Positions 7,022-13,738 are shown, counted from the stretch's first letter. The stretch: DNA of 14,619 nucleotides from Candidatus Heimdallarchaeota archaeon AB_125 (GCA_001940755.1 MEHH01000036.1:1-14619); one strand, 5' to 3'. Notes: generated from the sequence alone by a model not told the origin. A program made the numbers and translations.

Positions 7022-7099
7022 TTCTTTGTCATTCTTTTCCTTGGGGTGCTTTAATAGCTTTGTTTGACTAAAATAGTAACCTTTCCTGAGATGATAATT
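7022..7099 (+). promoter_or_regulatory. Promoter and leader of P5
   Basis: It has the same order as the P3 leader: TTCTTTGTCATTC, CCTTGGGGTG, CTTTAATAG (7049..7057), AATAGTAACCTTTCC and GAGATGAT, 4 bases before the ATG. The near identity with the P3 leader over the whole stretch supports duplication of the cassette and possibly selection on a shared control sequence. Confidence 0.6.
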
Positions 7100-7165
7100 A
7101 TGTACAAACTAAAACATGATCCAGAAGATGACGATATAGGACCACCCTTATGGTTTCCGAACTAA
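7100..7165 (+). CDS. P5, 21-residue PPLWFPN peptide gene
   Basis: The product starts MYKLKHDPEDDD and ends IGPPLWFPN. It shares the MYKLK start with P2 and P4, the HDP with P3 and the WFPN end with P2. GAGATGA lies 5 bases before the ATG. It lies 81 bases upstream of the receptor B start. Its leader groups with P3 while its protein groups with P2 and P4, which hints at conversion or recombination between peptide genes. No signal peptide or membrane segment. Predicted partner: receptor B. Confidence 0.75.
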   Translation: MYKLKHDPEDDDIGPPLWFPN

Positions 7166-7246
7166 AGGATTCCTTAATTTACTTTTTTTACTCAGTATGT
7201 CACGCATTTAAATATGAAAGTAAGTATTAGATTCCGAGTGGGATAA

Positions 7247-8836
7247 TTGCAATTTGAAGAACTAAAGAAACTTATCAATAAGGCAAAAAACGGAGAAGAT
7301 TTTGATTTCTTGGTTGATGAATTGAGAATAATAGCAGCAAATATAAAAAATAGTGAGACTTTGCAGGTTATTGAAAGTGCATTAACAAAAAGCCGAGTTT
7401 TGGAACTAAATAGTGCTACTATTGAACTACTAGAATTGAGAATAAAGCAAGAATTTCATAAATCGGAAAAAATTAAAGAATTATCTGAATACACAGATGA
7501 AATGATACAATTATCTACAAAAGAGGATTGTACAGAGAATTTAGCACTTTCATACACAGTAAAGTGGGGTGTTGAGAAGCTAAGAGGAAATATAGAAATT
7601 AGCAACGAATCTCTTGTAAAGGCAAAGGAATTTACTAATAGATTGAAAAATAGAGATTATACTTATTATATTTGTACATATTCGTTTGCAGTTAACGATT
7701 GGTTTGAACATCATGATTCGAGGAATACAAATAAATTAGAAGATTGTTCAGATTATTTCTTAAAAGAAGAGTATTACAGAAGCCTTGCACAATCTTTAGG
7801 CATACTTTGTCTAATTTACCTAAAAAATAATGATCATGAAAACGCTGTTAAAACTAGCAAAAGAATACTACAGAACAGAAATTTGATGGATAAACTTTCA
7901 TTAGACATAAAATCAATTGTTTATTATCTTACTGGAGTGGGGCAAATATTACAATCTAATTTGAAAAACGCAGAGGTGTTCTTCAATGAATCTCTTATGA
8001 TATTTGAGAATATAAAAGATTCCAGTTTATACTATAACTATTATTATAGCAGAAGTATTGCTCATATTGCTACAATTCAAGCATTAGCTGGAAATTGGGA
8101 TTCAGCTTATAGAAACATGAAGAGAATAGAAAATCTTCTTGAGTATGATAGTATTACAAAAAATTTTGATGAACATAGCGCTAAACAGATACCTCATACG
8201 CTTAATTTAATCAAGTTCTACATCTACTCAAGATTGCAGATTTTTGAGACAAGTAAATATGAAGAATTAATAGATTCCATCTATATGAATCTTGAAAAGA
8301 AACATAGTAACCCAATTTTGCTAATTGAATATATTATTAATGCTAACTTGGATGAAAAAAGATTAAAGAATTTAAGCAAATCAGATTCTGAGAATCTCAA
8401 ACGAATAAAACACATTATTGATTATGAAATTCTGAAAAGAAAGTCACTTTTATCAAGTCAGTCTAGTGGATTATCTAAATCTTGTATTCAAATATTAGAA
8501 AATAGGAAAAGACGTAAAGGGGAAACATATCTGGAAGAAGCATTTACAGATTTACTAATTGCAAAGGAACTATTCTTAGATAGGCAATATGAAAAAATTC
8601 ACACTTCACTTAAGAAATATAAGTACAGACTTAGTGGTTTAGAAGTTCTTGAATTTAGAATCTTTATGGAAGCTTTCATTCAAGTTGGGTCATTTAAGTC
8701 AGGTGATCCTTTAGGTCCTGCTCTACAGTACATGGCAATAAAGAAATGCAGACAATATGGATTTAGTAGATTGGAGAACAAACTACTAAATTATCTAGAC
8801 ATTCAAGGAAGGGAAACAATTCGAATGATGACTTAA
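7247..8836 (+). CDS. TPR-like helical-repeat protein, receptor B
   Basis: A 529-residue paralogue of receptor A with the same helical-repeat build and the same conserved 63-residue tail (FKSGDPLGPALQYMAIKKC, YGFSRLENKLL). The start is a TTG at 7247, chosen because the early EELKKLI aligns with AELKKVI of receptor A and no ATG is available at that place. A TATA-like ATTTAAATATG near 7206..7216 puts the transcript start a few bases before it. No HTH or enzyme motif is visible. Peptide genes P4 and P5 precede it and R1 copy c follows it, so it is the third element of the second cassette. Proposed role as with receptor A: intracellular peptide-binding regulator, inferred from context rather than from a recognised domain. 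Confidence 0.8.
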   Translation: MQFEELKKLINKAKNGEDFDFLVDELRIIAANIKNSETLQVIESALTKSRVLELNSATIELLELRIKQEFHKSEKIKELSEYTDEMIQLSTKEDCTENLALSYTVKWGVEKLRGNIEISNESLVKAKEFTNRLKNRDYTYYICTYSFAVNDWFEHHDSRNTNKLEDCSDYFLKEEYYRSLAQSLGILCLIYLKNNDHENAVKTSKRILQNRNLMDKLSLDIKSIVYYLTGVGQILQSNLKNAEVFFNESLMIFENIKDSSLYYNYYYSRSIAHIATIQALAGNWDSAYRNMKRIENLLEYDSITKNFDEHSAKQIPHTLNLIKFYIYSRLQIFETSKYEELIDSIYMNLEKKHSNPILLIEYIINANLDEKRLKNLSKSDSENLKRIKHIIDYEILKRKSLLSSQSSGLSKSCIQILENRKRRKGETYLEEAFTDLLIAKELFLDRQYEKIHTSLKKYKYRLSGLEVLEFRIFMEAFIQVGSFKSGDPLGPALQYMAIKKCRQYGFSRLENKLLNYLDIQGRETIRMMT

Positions 8837-8840
8837 AAGG

Positions 8841-8885
8841 CAATAATTCGAGGGTTTCTTGTATTCTTTGGAGGTTTTTTAGTTG
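8841..8885 (+). repeat. R1 repeat copy c, after receptor B
   Basis: AATTCGAGGGTTTCTTG then TATTCTTTGGAGG and a T-run (core 8856..8879) begins within 10 bases of the receptor B stop, followed by AGTTGTCA exactly as after the 16S copy (4719..4726). It is directly followed by the R2 element. Confidence 0.75.
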
Positions 8886-8900
8886 TCACAAGCTTATAAA

Positions 8901-8986
8901 TATAATACAAATATAATGCAGACCCCGGGTCTGCAAATACTTCGAATCTTACCACACTATAATATTTTTACGTGGTAAGAATCTTC
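8901..8986. repeat. R2 dispersed repeat copy a, with two dyads
   Basis: About 86 bases closely match 10051..10136. The left part holds a 17-base palindrome, GCAGACCC-C-GGGTCTGC (8918..8934). The right part holds TCTTACCAC (8947..8955) and GTGGTAAGA (8972..8980), a 9-bp stem over a 16-base AT-rich loop. It sits between R1 copy c and the hydrolase promoter. It could be a regulator-binding site, a small structured RNA or a miniature mobile repeat. Confidence 0.65.
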
Positions 8987-9055
8987 TGTTTCTTGTTCTT
9001 TTGCCTTAAATTATGAAGAAGAAGCATTTAATAAATAATCCACGAAATACAAAAT

Positions 9056-9925
9056 ATGAAAGTTAAATCAGACATTACATCTGAATTTATCCAAACTAAT
9101 AATATTACCCTTCACGTAATAACAGCAGGAAATAAAGATAATCCGTTAGTTATTTTACTACATGGTTTTCCTGAATTCTGGAAGGGATGGGAAAAACAAG
9201 TAGATGATTTCGTTAAGGCTGGATATTACGTGATGGTACCAGATCAAAGAGGATATAATATCTCAGATAAACCATGGGGAGTAGGGAAATATAGAATTGA
9301 TAAACTAGCAAAAGATATTATTGGTTTAATTGATCATGCGGGTAAAGAGAAAGCTAGAATTTGTGGTCATGATTGGGGTGCTGGTGTAGCTTGGCGTTTA
9401 GGGATGGAATTCAAAGATCGAATTGAGAAAATTGTGATAGTGAATGTACCACATACATCAACTATTGCTAAATTCATTATAAAAGATAAGGAACAAAGAA
9501 AAAAGAGTAGTTATATGTTTAAGTTTCAAATACCCCTAATACCCCAGTGGTTAGCTAGAAGAAAAGATTATAGTTGGTTAGTTTCTGCGCTTGTAGAAAC
9601 AAGCAATGAGGGAACTTTTACAGATAAGGATATTGAAGAATTCAAGAAAGCGTGGAGTCAGAAGAGAGCTATTCCCTGCATGCTTAATTGGTACAGGGCT
9701 GCATTTCGAAGATTACCTCCAAAAGTTGACAGATATGTAAATTGTCCACTATTGATAGTTTGGGGGGAAAATGATGAATTTTTGAAGAAAGAAATGGGAG
9801 AAGAGAGTCTTAAATATTGTAAAAATGGAGAAATAAATTATATTTCTGAAACAACACACTGGGTGCTTCACGAAAAACCAGAAATAGTAAATCCAATTAT
9901 AGTTGATTTCTTAGGTAGAGTATAA
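9056..9925 (+). CDS. Alpha/beta hydrolase, epoxide-hydrolase-like
   Basis: A 289-residue alpha/beta-hydrolase fold enzyme. HGFPEFW (residues 36..42) forms the oxyanion region, GHDWGAG carries the nucleophile Asp106, WGENDEF supplies the likely acid Asp240 and THWVLHEKP the catalytic His268. An aspartate nucleophile and the cap-region NWYR (Tyr213) are typical of soluble epoxide hydrolases; related fluoroacetate or haloalkane dehalogenases are the alternative. It would act in the cytosol by adding water across an epoxide through a covalent ester intermediate; the substrate is unknown. A TATA-like TTTAATAAATA near 9028..9038 is about 25 bases before the ATG, so the transcript is probably leaderless. 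R1-R2 repeats lie on both sides of the gene, which may mark it as one inserted unit. Confidence 0.87.
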   Translation: MKVKSDITSEFIQTNNITLHVITAGNKDNPLVILLHGFPEFWKGWEKQVDDFVKAGYYVMVPDQRGYNISDKPWGVGKYRIDKLAKDIIGLIDHAGKEKARICGHDWGAGVAWRLGMEFKDRIEKIVIVNVPHTSTIAKFIIKDKEQRKKSSYMFKFQIPLIPQWLARRKDYSWLVSALVETSNEGTFTDKDIEEFKKAWSQKRAIPCMLNWYRAAFRRLPPKVDRYVNCPLLIVWGENDEFLKKEMGEESLKYCKNGEINYISETTHWVLHEKPEIVNPIIVDFLGRV

Positions 9926-9954
9926 ATATCCTAATTCTTAATTGCTATTTTACA

Positions 9955-9998
9955 GAATCGTTCTCTCAGGGTTCTTGTATTCTTTGGAGGTTTTTTTC
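9955..9998 (+). repeat. R1 repeat copy d, after the hydrolase gene
   Basis: This copy extends further left than b and c: ACAGAATCGTTCTCTCAGGG matches the 16S trailer at 4674..4693 across the bulge region of the processing stem, then the identical core 9972..9995 follows. It is about 30 bases after the hydrolase stop. It ends in a run of seven T. Confidence 0.75.
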
Positions 9999-10050
9999 AG
10001 TTTACATAAAACGTGTTTGTTCTAGAAGTATAAAATCTGAGCTTACGATT

Positions 10051-10136
10051 ATAATACAAATATAATGCAGACCCGGGGTCTGCAAATACTTTGAATCTTA
10101 CCACATTTTCTTATATTTATGTGGTAAGATTCTTCT
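10051..10136. repeat. R2 dispersed repeat copy b
   Basis: It has the same order as copy a: ATAATACAAATATAATGC, the palindrome GCAGACCC-G-GGGTCTGC (10067..10083) and the TTACCAC hairpin. Here the hairpin is a perfect 14-bp stem, GAATCTTACCACAT (10093..10106) with ATGTGGTAAGATTC (10119..10132). The palindrome centre changed from C to G and both arms stayed intact, so the dyad is conserved. Confidence 0.65.
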
Positions 10137-10204
10137 AACTCCTCACTATTTGCATTCAAAACCCCAATAGATTTTTATAGAAAAAATCTAACTAAGCATT
10201 TACT

Positions 10205-10336
10205 ATGTCAGAGATTGAACCACAACCAGAAGAGAAGAAAAAGATAACTCCTGCTAGAGTACTACTCATAATCTTAGCTCTTGCAGCTATTGGTATAGGT
10301 ATTTGGCAAATTATACGCGGAACAGGTATGACGTAA
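10205..10336 (+). CDS. 43-residue single-pass membrane protein
   Basis: MSEIEPQPEEKKKITPARV is followed by a hydrophobic helix (about residues 20..36, VLLIILALAAIGIGIWQ) and a short IIRGTGMT tail. The acidic then basic soluble N-terminus with one C-terminal span would orient it N-terminus inside. A TATA-like TTTTTATAG near 10171..10179 is 26 bases before the ATG, so it is probably leaderless. The layout resembles Sec61-beta/SecG-type small subunits of the archaeal translocon, but the family motif is not clear, so I leave it as a small membrane protein. It lies downstream of R2 copy b and is followed by a T-rich tract. Confidence 0.65.
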   Translation: MSEIEPQPEEKKKITPARVLLIILALAAIGIGIWQIIRGTGMT

Positions 10337-10370
10337 TTTTAGCTTTTGCTACAATAACATAGGAATACAG

Positions 10371-10393
10371 GTTTCTCTTTTTTTATTTTTTTA
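10371..10393 (+). terminator. T-rich tract, likely archaeal terminator
   Basis: GTTTCTC followed by two long T-runs separated by a single A lies 35 bases after the small membrane protein stop and just before the next promoter. Poly-T tracts without a hairpin end transcription in archaea. Confidence 0.5.
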
Positions 10394-10431
10394 GAACCAA
10401 GTATAAATATGCAAAAATCTGAAGCTTAGTT

Positions 10432-10827
10432 ATGGATTTTGAGGATGAAATTCAATTCAATGCTTCTCCACATGAAGTTTATGAGTTAATTATAGACGAG
10501 AATAAACATCAGGAATTTTCCAATGGTTACGTAAGAATAGAAAGAAAGATCGGTGGTAGTTGTAATTGGTATAACTCAATGTTTGGTGAAATACACGTAC
10601 TAGAACAAGATAAACAGATAATCCACACATGGAGAGGCAATGATTGGCCTGCGGATCATTATGCAACAGTTCATTTTAATTTCAAAGAGATACCCGATGG
10701 TACCTTAATCGAATTCAAACTCGAGGATATTCCTGATGTAGAACCATTTAATACTATTGATTGGGAAAAAGGTTGGAAAACAGCTTACTGGAAACCAATG
10801 CGTGAATGGTTAAAGCAAGCAAATTAA
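10432..10827 (+). CDS. SRPBCC (AHSA1-like) ligand-binding protein
   Basis: 131 residues, the usual size of a single SRPBCC/START-like domain. The order fits the AHSA1 (activator of Hsp90 ATPase homologue) group: an N-terminal strand EIQFNASPHEVYELI, a helix, central antiparallel strands (GEIHVLEQDKQIIHTWRG, ATVHFNFKEI, GTLIEFKLEDIP) and a long C-terminal helix beginning near DWEKGWKTAYWKPMREWL. Proteins of this fold bind small hydrophobic ligands or co-chaperone clients; the specific ligand cannot be read. The TATA box GTATAAATATG (10401..10411) is about 27 bases before the ATG, indicating a leaderless message. Its last 4 bases overlap the 3' end of the convergent oxidoreductase gene. Confidence 0.85.
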   Translation: MDFEDEIQFNASPHEVYELIIDENKHQEFSNGYVRIERKIGGSCNWYNSMFGEIHVLEQDKQIIHTWRGNDWPADHYATVHFNFKEIPDGTLIEFKLEDIPDVEPFNTIDWEKGWKTAYWKPMREWLKQAN

Positions 10828-12782
10828 TCTGTTCGTTTTACTCTAACTTGTATTGAGTTGAACCTAGGTCCTCCACCTATAACTTGTGGTTTACCTTCTG
10901 CTAAAGCATTCAAAGGATTATGTTTGAGTCCTGTTAAGGGTCGAGGTGCCCAAAGAACTCCTTGTGGTACTTCATCGGTTACCACAGCATATAGTGTCAC
11001 TTCACCTAAATCATTGTAAAGTTTTAATTTATCATTATTCTCTATATTCAGGCTTTCAGCATCTTTATGATTTAACCAAACATGTTTTGGAATAGGACCA
11101 TAAACATCCCTGAATTGACTATGGGTATATTTGGGAATTGAGCTATTCAACAAAACAAATGATCCTTCATCAAGTTCACATGGAAGTTGTTCAGGTAAAG
11201 GATTAAAACCTAACCTTTCAGCTTCAGAAGAATAGAACTCAATTTTGCTTGATGGTGTTTGATACTCTTTCATTGGTTTTAATCTTAGTTTCAACACTTT
11301 ACCTTCAAGCAACTCATTCAAGGTTCCATTCTGAAATGAATCTACAAGTGATGTGCGTAGTACTTCCCATTGGTCTTCTAGAAGCCAATCTTGATTTAAT
11401 CCAAGTTTATCAACAATTTCTTTCATCAAGAAAACTTCCTCTTTACTCTCCCCCAATGGATCTATAGCTTTATTTGAAATTCTACAATATAGATGGTGAT
11501 CAGAAAAATTAACATCTGTTTTCTCAAAGAATGTTGCAGCAGGGAGAACAATATCAGCATATTTTGTTGTTTCTGTCCAATGAGTATCATGAACAACTAA
11601 GAACACGTCATCTCTTGAAAGACCTGCTCGAACAGCATTCTGATTTGGTAAAGTTGAAGCTGGATTAGTACTATAAACAAAAACGAATTTGAATTCACCT
11701 GATTCAAGATGTGAACCTAAATCAACTTGGTGAACTACTCTACTATCCACTTCTGTTAACCCACTTCCTGTAAGATAATCCAAATCTATGAAACGCCCCC
11801 TGCCATCACTATAATGAAATCCTCTATGTAATCCTAACAATGAAGGGAGTAAGGATACAGCTCTAGCAGCTTCAGCTCCATGGAAAGATTTCTGTAATCC
11901 TAGACCAATTTGAAAAACTCCAGGTCTTTTTCTATTGTAAATCTCACCCAGTTCTTCAATTGTCTTCCAATCTAGACCAGTTATTCGCTCAATTCGTTTA
12001 GGAGTCCAACTTAACGCTTCTTCTTTATAGAGGTCAAAACCGATAGACCATTGTTCAAGAAAGTCAATATCAACGCAATTGTTTTCGATTAACCATTTGG
12101 CGATACCATAAGCCAAAACAACATCACTTCCGGGACGAGGACTAATCCAAATATCTGCTGCTTTTGATGTCTCACTCTTTCGTGGATCTATAGAGATAAT
12201 CGTTGTTCCCTTTTCATTTTGGGCTTTCTGACTCAAAGCCCACTGATGAGGAGAGCTAACTTTAGTGTTGTTTCCCCAATAAGTGATTACCTCCATATCA
12301 TCGACATCTTCAGGTTGAAGACCATAAGCAAGACCATAATGAAGATTTATTCCTTCATGTCCAGAACTGCTGCATAATGCATAATCTGTTTTGGTTGCAC
12401 CAAGAGCATTCCATAATCTCTGAGGATAGAACCAAGTTAGAAGACCTTGATTACCTGCATAGTCATAAAGTAAAACAGATTCTCTACCATGTTGCAGAAT
12501 AGTATCTTGAATCTTTGAAGTAAGAAGCTTGATTATCTCATCCCAAGAAGCTCGCACAAAGCTATCAGTATTATTTCCATTTTGTCTAATATGGGGAAAG
12601 AGAACTCTTTCCTTACTATAGACACGTTTAATGTCACCAATACCTCTTGGACAGAGAAAACCTTGAGTGATTGGATTCTCAGTGCTACCTTTTGTAGAAA
12701 TTATCTTACCATTTTCTACCTTAACATCAATGAAGCAGGTATCAGGACAATCTCGGTGACAGACAGTTTTGATTATGGTCAA
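10824..12782 (-). CDS. Molybdopterin (Mo/W-bisPGD) oxidoreductase, catalytic subunit
   Basis: A DMSO-reductase/formate-dehydrogenase superfamily protein of 652 residues from the TTG at 12782. An upstream ATG at 12857 would run 53 bases into the cupin gene; the TTG has AGGAG 8 bases upstream and places the first cluster ligand at residue 8, so I prefer it. Residues C8, C12, C16 and C44 form the CxxxCxxxC-x27-C [4Fe-4S] site. LCSSSGHEG near residue 137 offers a Cys as possible metal ligand. WGNNTKVSSPHQW, IDPRKSETSKAAD and PGSD are cofactor-binding segments, and the C-terminal WLNHKDAESLNIENND is the usual molydopterin-binding barrel. No electron-transfer or membrane subunit is adjacent and no twin-arginine signal is seen, so it is a cytosolic enzyme of unknown substrate. 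It follows the cupin gene by 22 bases, likely as an operon. Confidence 0.88.
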   Translation of the reverse strand: MTIIKTVCHRDCPDTCFIDVKVENGKIISTKGSTENPITQGFLCPRGIGDIKRVYSKERVLFPHIRQNGNNTDSFVRASWDEIIKLLTSKIQDTILQHGRESVLLYDYAGNQGLLTWFYPQRLWNALGATKTDYALCSSSGHEGINLHYGLAYGLQPEDVDDMEVITYWGNNTKVSSPHQWALSQKAQNEKGTTIISIDPRKSETSKAADIWISPRPGSDVVLAYGIAKWLIENNCVDIDFLEQWSIGFDLYKEEALSWTPKRIERITGLDWKTIEELGEIYNRKRPGVFQIGLGLQKSFHGAEAARAVSLLPSLLGLHRGFHYSDGRGRFIDLDYLTGSGLTEVDSRVVHQVDLGSHLESGEFKFVFVYSTNPASTLPNQNAVRAGLSRDDVFLVVHDTHWTETTKYADIVLPAATFFEKTDVNFSDHHLYCRISNKAIDPLGESKEEVFLMKEIVDKLGLNQDWLLEDQWEVLRTSLVDSFQNGTLNELLEGKVLKLRLKPMKEYQTPSSKIEFYSSEAERLGFNPLPEQLPCELDEGSFVLLNSSIPKYTHSQFRDVYGPIPKHVWLNHKDAESLNIENNDKLKLYNDLGEVTLYAVVTDEVPQGVLWAPRPLTGLKHNPLNALAEGKPQVIGGGPRFNSIQVRVKRTD

Positions 12783-12804
12783 GAAATCTTCTCCTGTTTC
12801 TTTT

Positions 12805-13140
12805 TCAATTTTTAATCTTGTATCTATCCTTATCAGCAAAAAACTCCATGCTAGCATAACCAGCAGATATTTTGGCTGAATGAGTTTCTCCCTTTAGGAT
12901 GTAAAAGCGATCTCCTTTAGTATACACTTGTTCATTATCTTCTATAGTTAATGTTATTTTACCTTCGAGAACAATGCCCCATTGAGCATCATGAGAATGA
13001 GGTGGAACCTCTGCATCTTCACTAAAATGCATAAAAACAATCTGATGATTCTTATCCTGGGACAAGTAAGCTGTAAGTCCAGGAATGGGAATGTCTGCTT
13101 CTGGGAGTTTACTTATTGCTTCTGGAAATACTTCCTTCAT
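12805..13140 (-). CDS. Single-domain cupin protein
   Basis: 111 residues with both cupin motifs: PPHSHDAQWGIVLEGKI (metal ligands HxH, later Glu or Gln positions) and GDRFYILKGETHSAKI. It should fold as one small beta-barrel that binds a divalent metal or small ligand; the ligand is unknown. It is the first gene of a two-gene minus-strand unit with the molybdopterin oxidoreductase 22 bases downstream, so a sensing or accessory role for that pathway is possible. A TATA-like TTTATAAA (complement of 13170..13177) is about 33 bases before the ATG. A dispersed TTACCAC hairpin and an operator-like palindrome lie further upstream in the divergent region. Confidence 0.85.
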   Translation of the reverse strand: MKEVFPEAISKLPEADIPIPGLTAYLSQDKNHQIVFMHFSEDAEVPPHSHDAQWGIVLEGKITLTIEDNEQVYTKGDRFYILKGETHSAKISAGYASMEFFADKDRYKIKN

Positions 13141-13232
13141 ATCACTCGTATGTTATGAGGAGTAGCAATTTATAAAGATTGATGAGAACAGAGGAGCTCT
13201 AAAATAATATCCAAAAACTATGTGAATTTATT

Positions 13233-13272
13233 GAATCTTACCACATAAAAAATAAAGTACGTGGTAAGATTT
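13233..13272. repeat. Third copy of the AATCTTACCAC hairpin
   Basis: AATCTTACCAC (13234..13244) and GTGGTAAGATT (13261..13271) form a perfect 11-bp stem over a 16-base AT-rich loop. The stem equals that of R2 copies a and b, but the GCAGACCC palindrome half is absent. It lies between two divergent gene starts, where a terminator would make little sense; this favours a binding site or mobile repeat. Confidence 0.6.
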
Positions 13273-13294
13273 TCACTCTTATCTTCATACCCAA

Positions 13295-13324
13295 GTCACA
13301 ACTTGTGACCATAACATGTGGTCA
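13295..13324. promoter_or_regulatory. Overlapping operator-like dyads
   Basis: GTCACAA-C-TTGTGAC (13295..13309) is a 15-base palindrome with 7-base arms. It overlaps a second dyad, TGACCA (13306..13311) with TGGTCA (13319..13324). They sit just before a TATA-like CTATTTTTAAAGG (13327..13339) of a small plus-strand ORF and 155 bases upstream of the cupin start. A transcription-factor site is the simplest reading. Confidence 0.45.
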
Positions 13325-13367
13325 ACCTATTTTTAAAGGACAGTTTATGTTAGGATAGGTGCAAAAA

Positions 13368-13472
13368 ATGGAAAAGAACGCAAAAACTGTAGAAAAAATC
13401 GCAAAACAAATCAGAAGGGAAAAAACCAAAGCAATGAGTGCTTTGATCTTACACAAAGGATCTTTCCTATAA
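13368..13472 (+). CDS. 34-residue basic ORF, unknown
   Basis: The ORF reads MEKNAKTVEKIAKQIRRE and then KTKAMSALILHKGSFL. It is Lys and Arg-rich and likely helical over its first 25 residues. A TATA-like CTATTTTTAAAGG about 30 bases before the ATG gives a nearly leaderless transcript, and an operator-like dyad precedes that. I do not recognise it. The promoter context and even composition make it more credible than a chance ORF, but there is no second copy here to confirm it. Confidence 0.4.
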   Translation: MEKNAKTVEKIAKQIRREKTKAMSALILHKGSFL

Positions 13473-13520
13473 CTTCCTCTTCTGACTCTCCCTTTATTTC
13501 TGTTTTAAATTCTATTTTTC

Positions 13521-13634
13521 ATGAATACTTTCAAAACTTATAGACTATCCCTTCTGAAATCCGTTTTAGATGCTGAAAAAATGAATTTCAAATGGGTTAT
13601 GCGAACCTCAAAAAGAATTATATTCATAAATTAA
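13521..13634 (+). CDS. 37-residue basic ORF, unknown, doubtful
   Basis: It starts MNTFKTYRLSLLKSVLDAEK and ends FIN. A TTTATTT sequence near 13491..13497 lies 25 to 30 bases before the ATG, as in leaderless genes of this window, but there is no Shine-Dalgarno sequence. The product is basic with no recognised motif. The surrounding 13473..13738 stretch otherwise shows nothing. It may be a chance ORF. Confidence 0.25.
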   Translation: MNTFKTYRLSLLKSVLDAEKMNFKWVMRTSKRIIFIN

Positions 13635-13738
13635 ACTAGGCTTAGAATTAGTTTTTAATAGCTTAAATATCAATTAGAATCCGTTAGAACTTTCGCAAAA
13701 TATTAATGTGTATTTGTTTATCTGAATATGATAAGTAT

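Noticed and set aside
4694..9995. Regularly spaced identical repeats as a CRISPR array
   Set aside because: Repeat spacing is 1 to 2 kb with genes between, and no cas gene or short spacers are present.
11249..12815. Plus-strand ORFs of 72 and 77 codons
   Set aside because: Both are antisense to the molybdopterin oxidoreductase, whose motifs fix the real frame.
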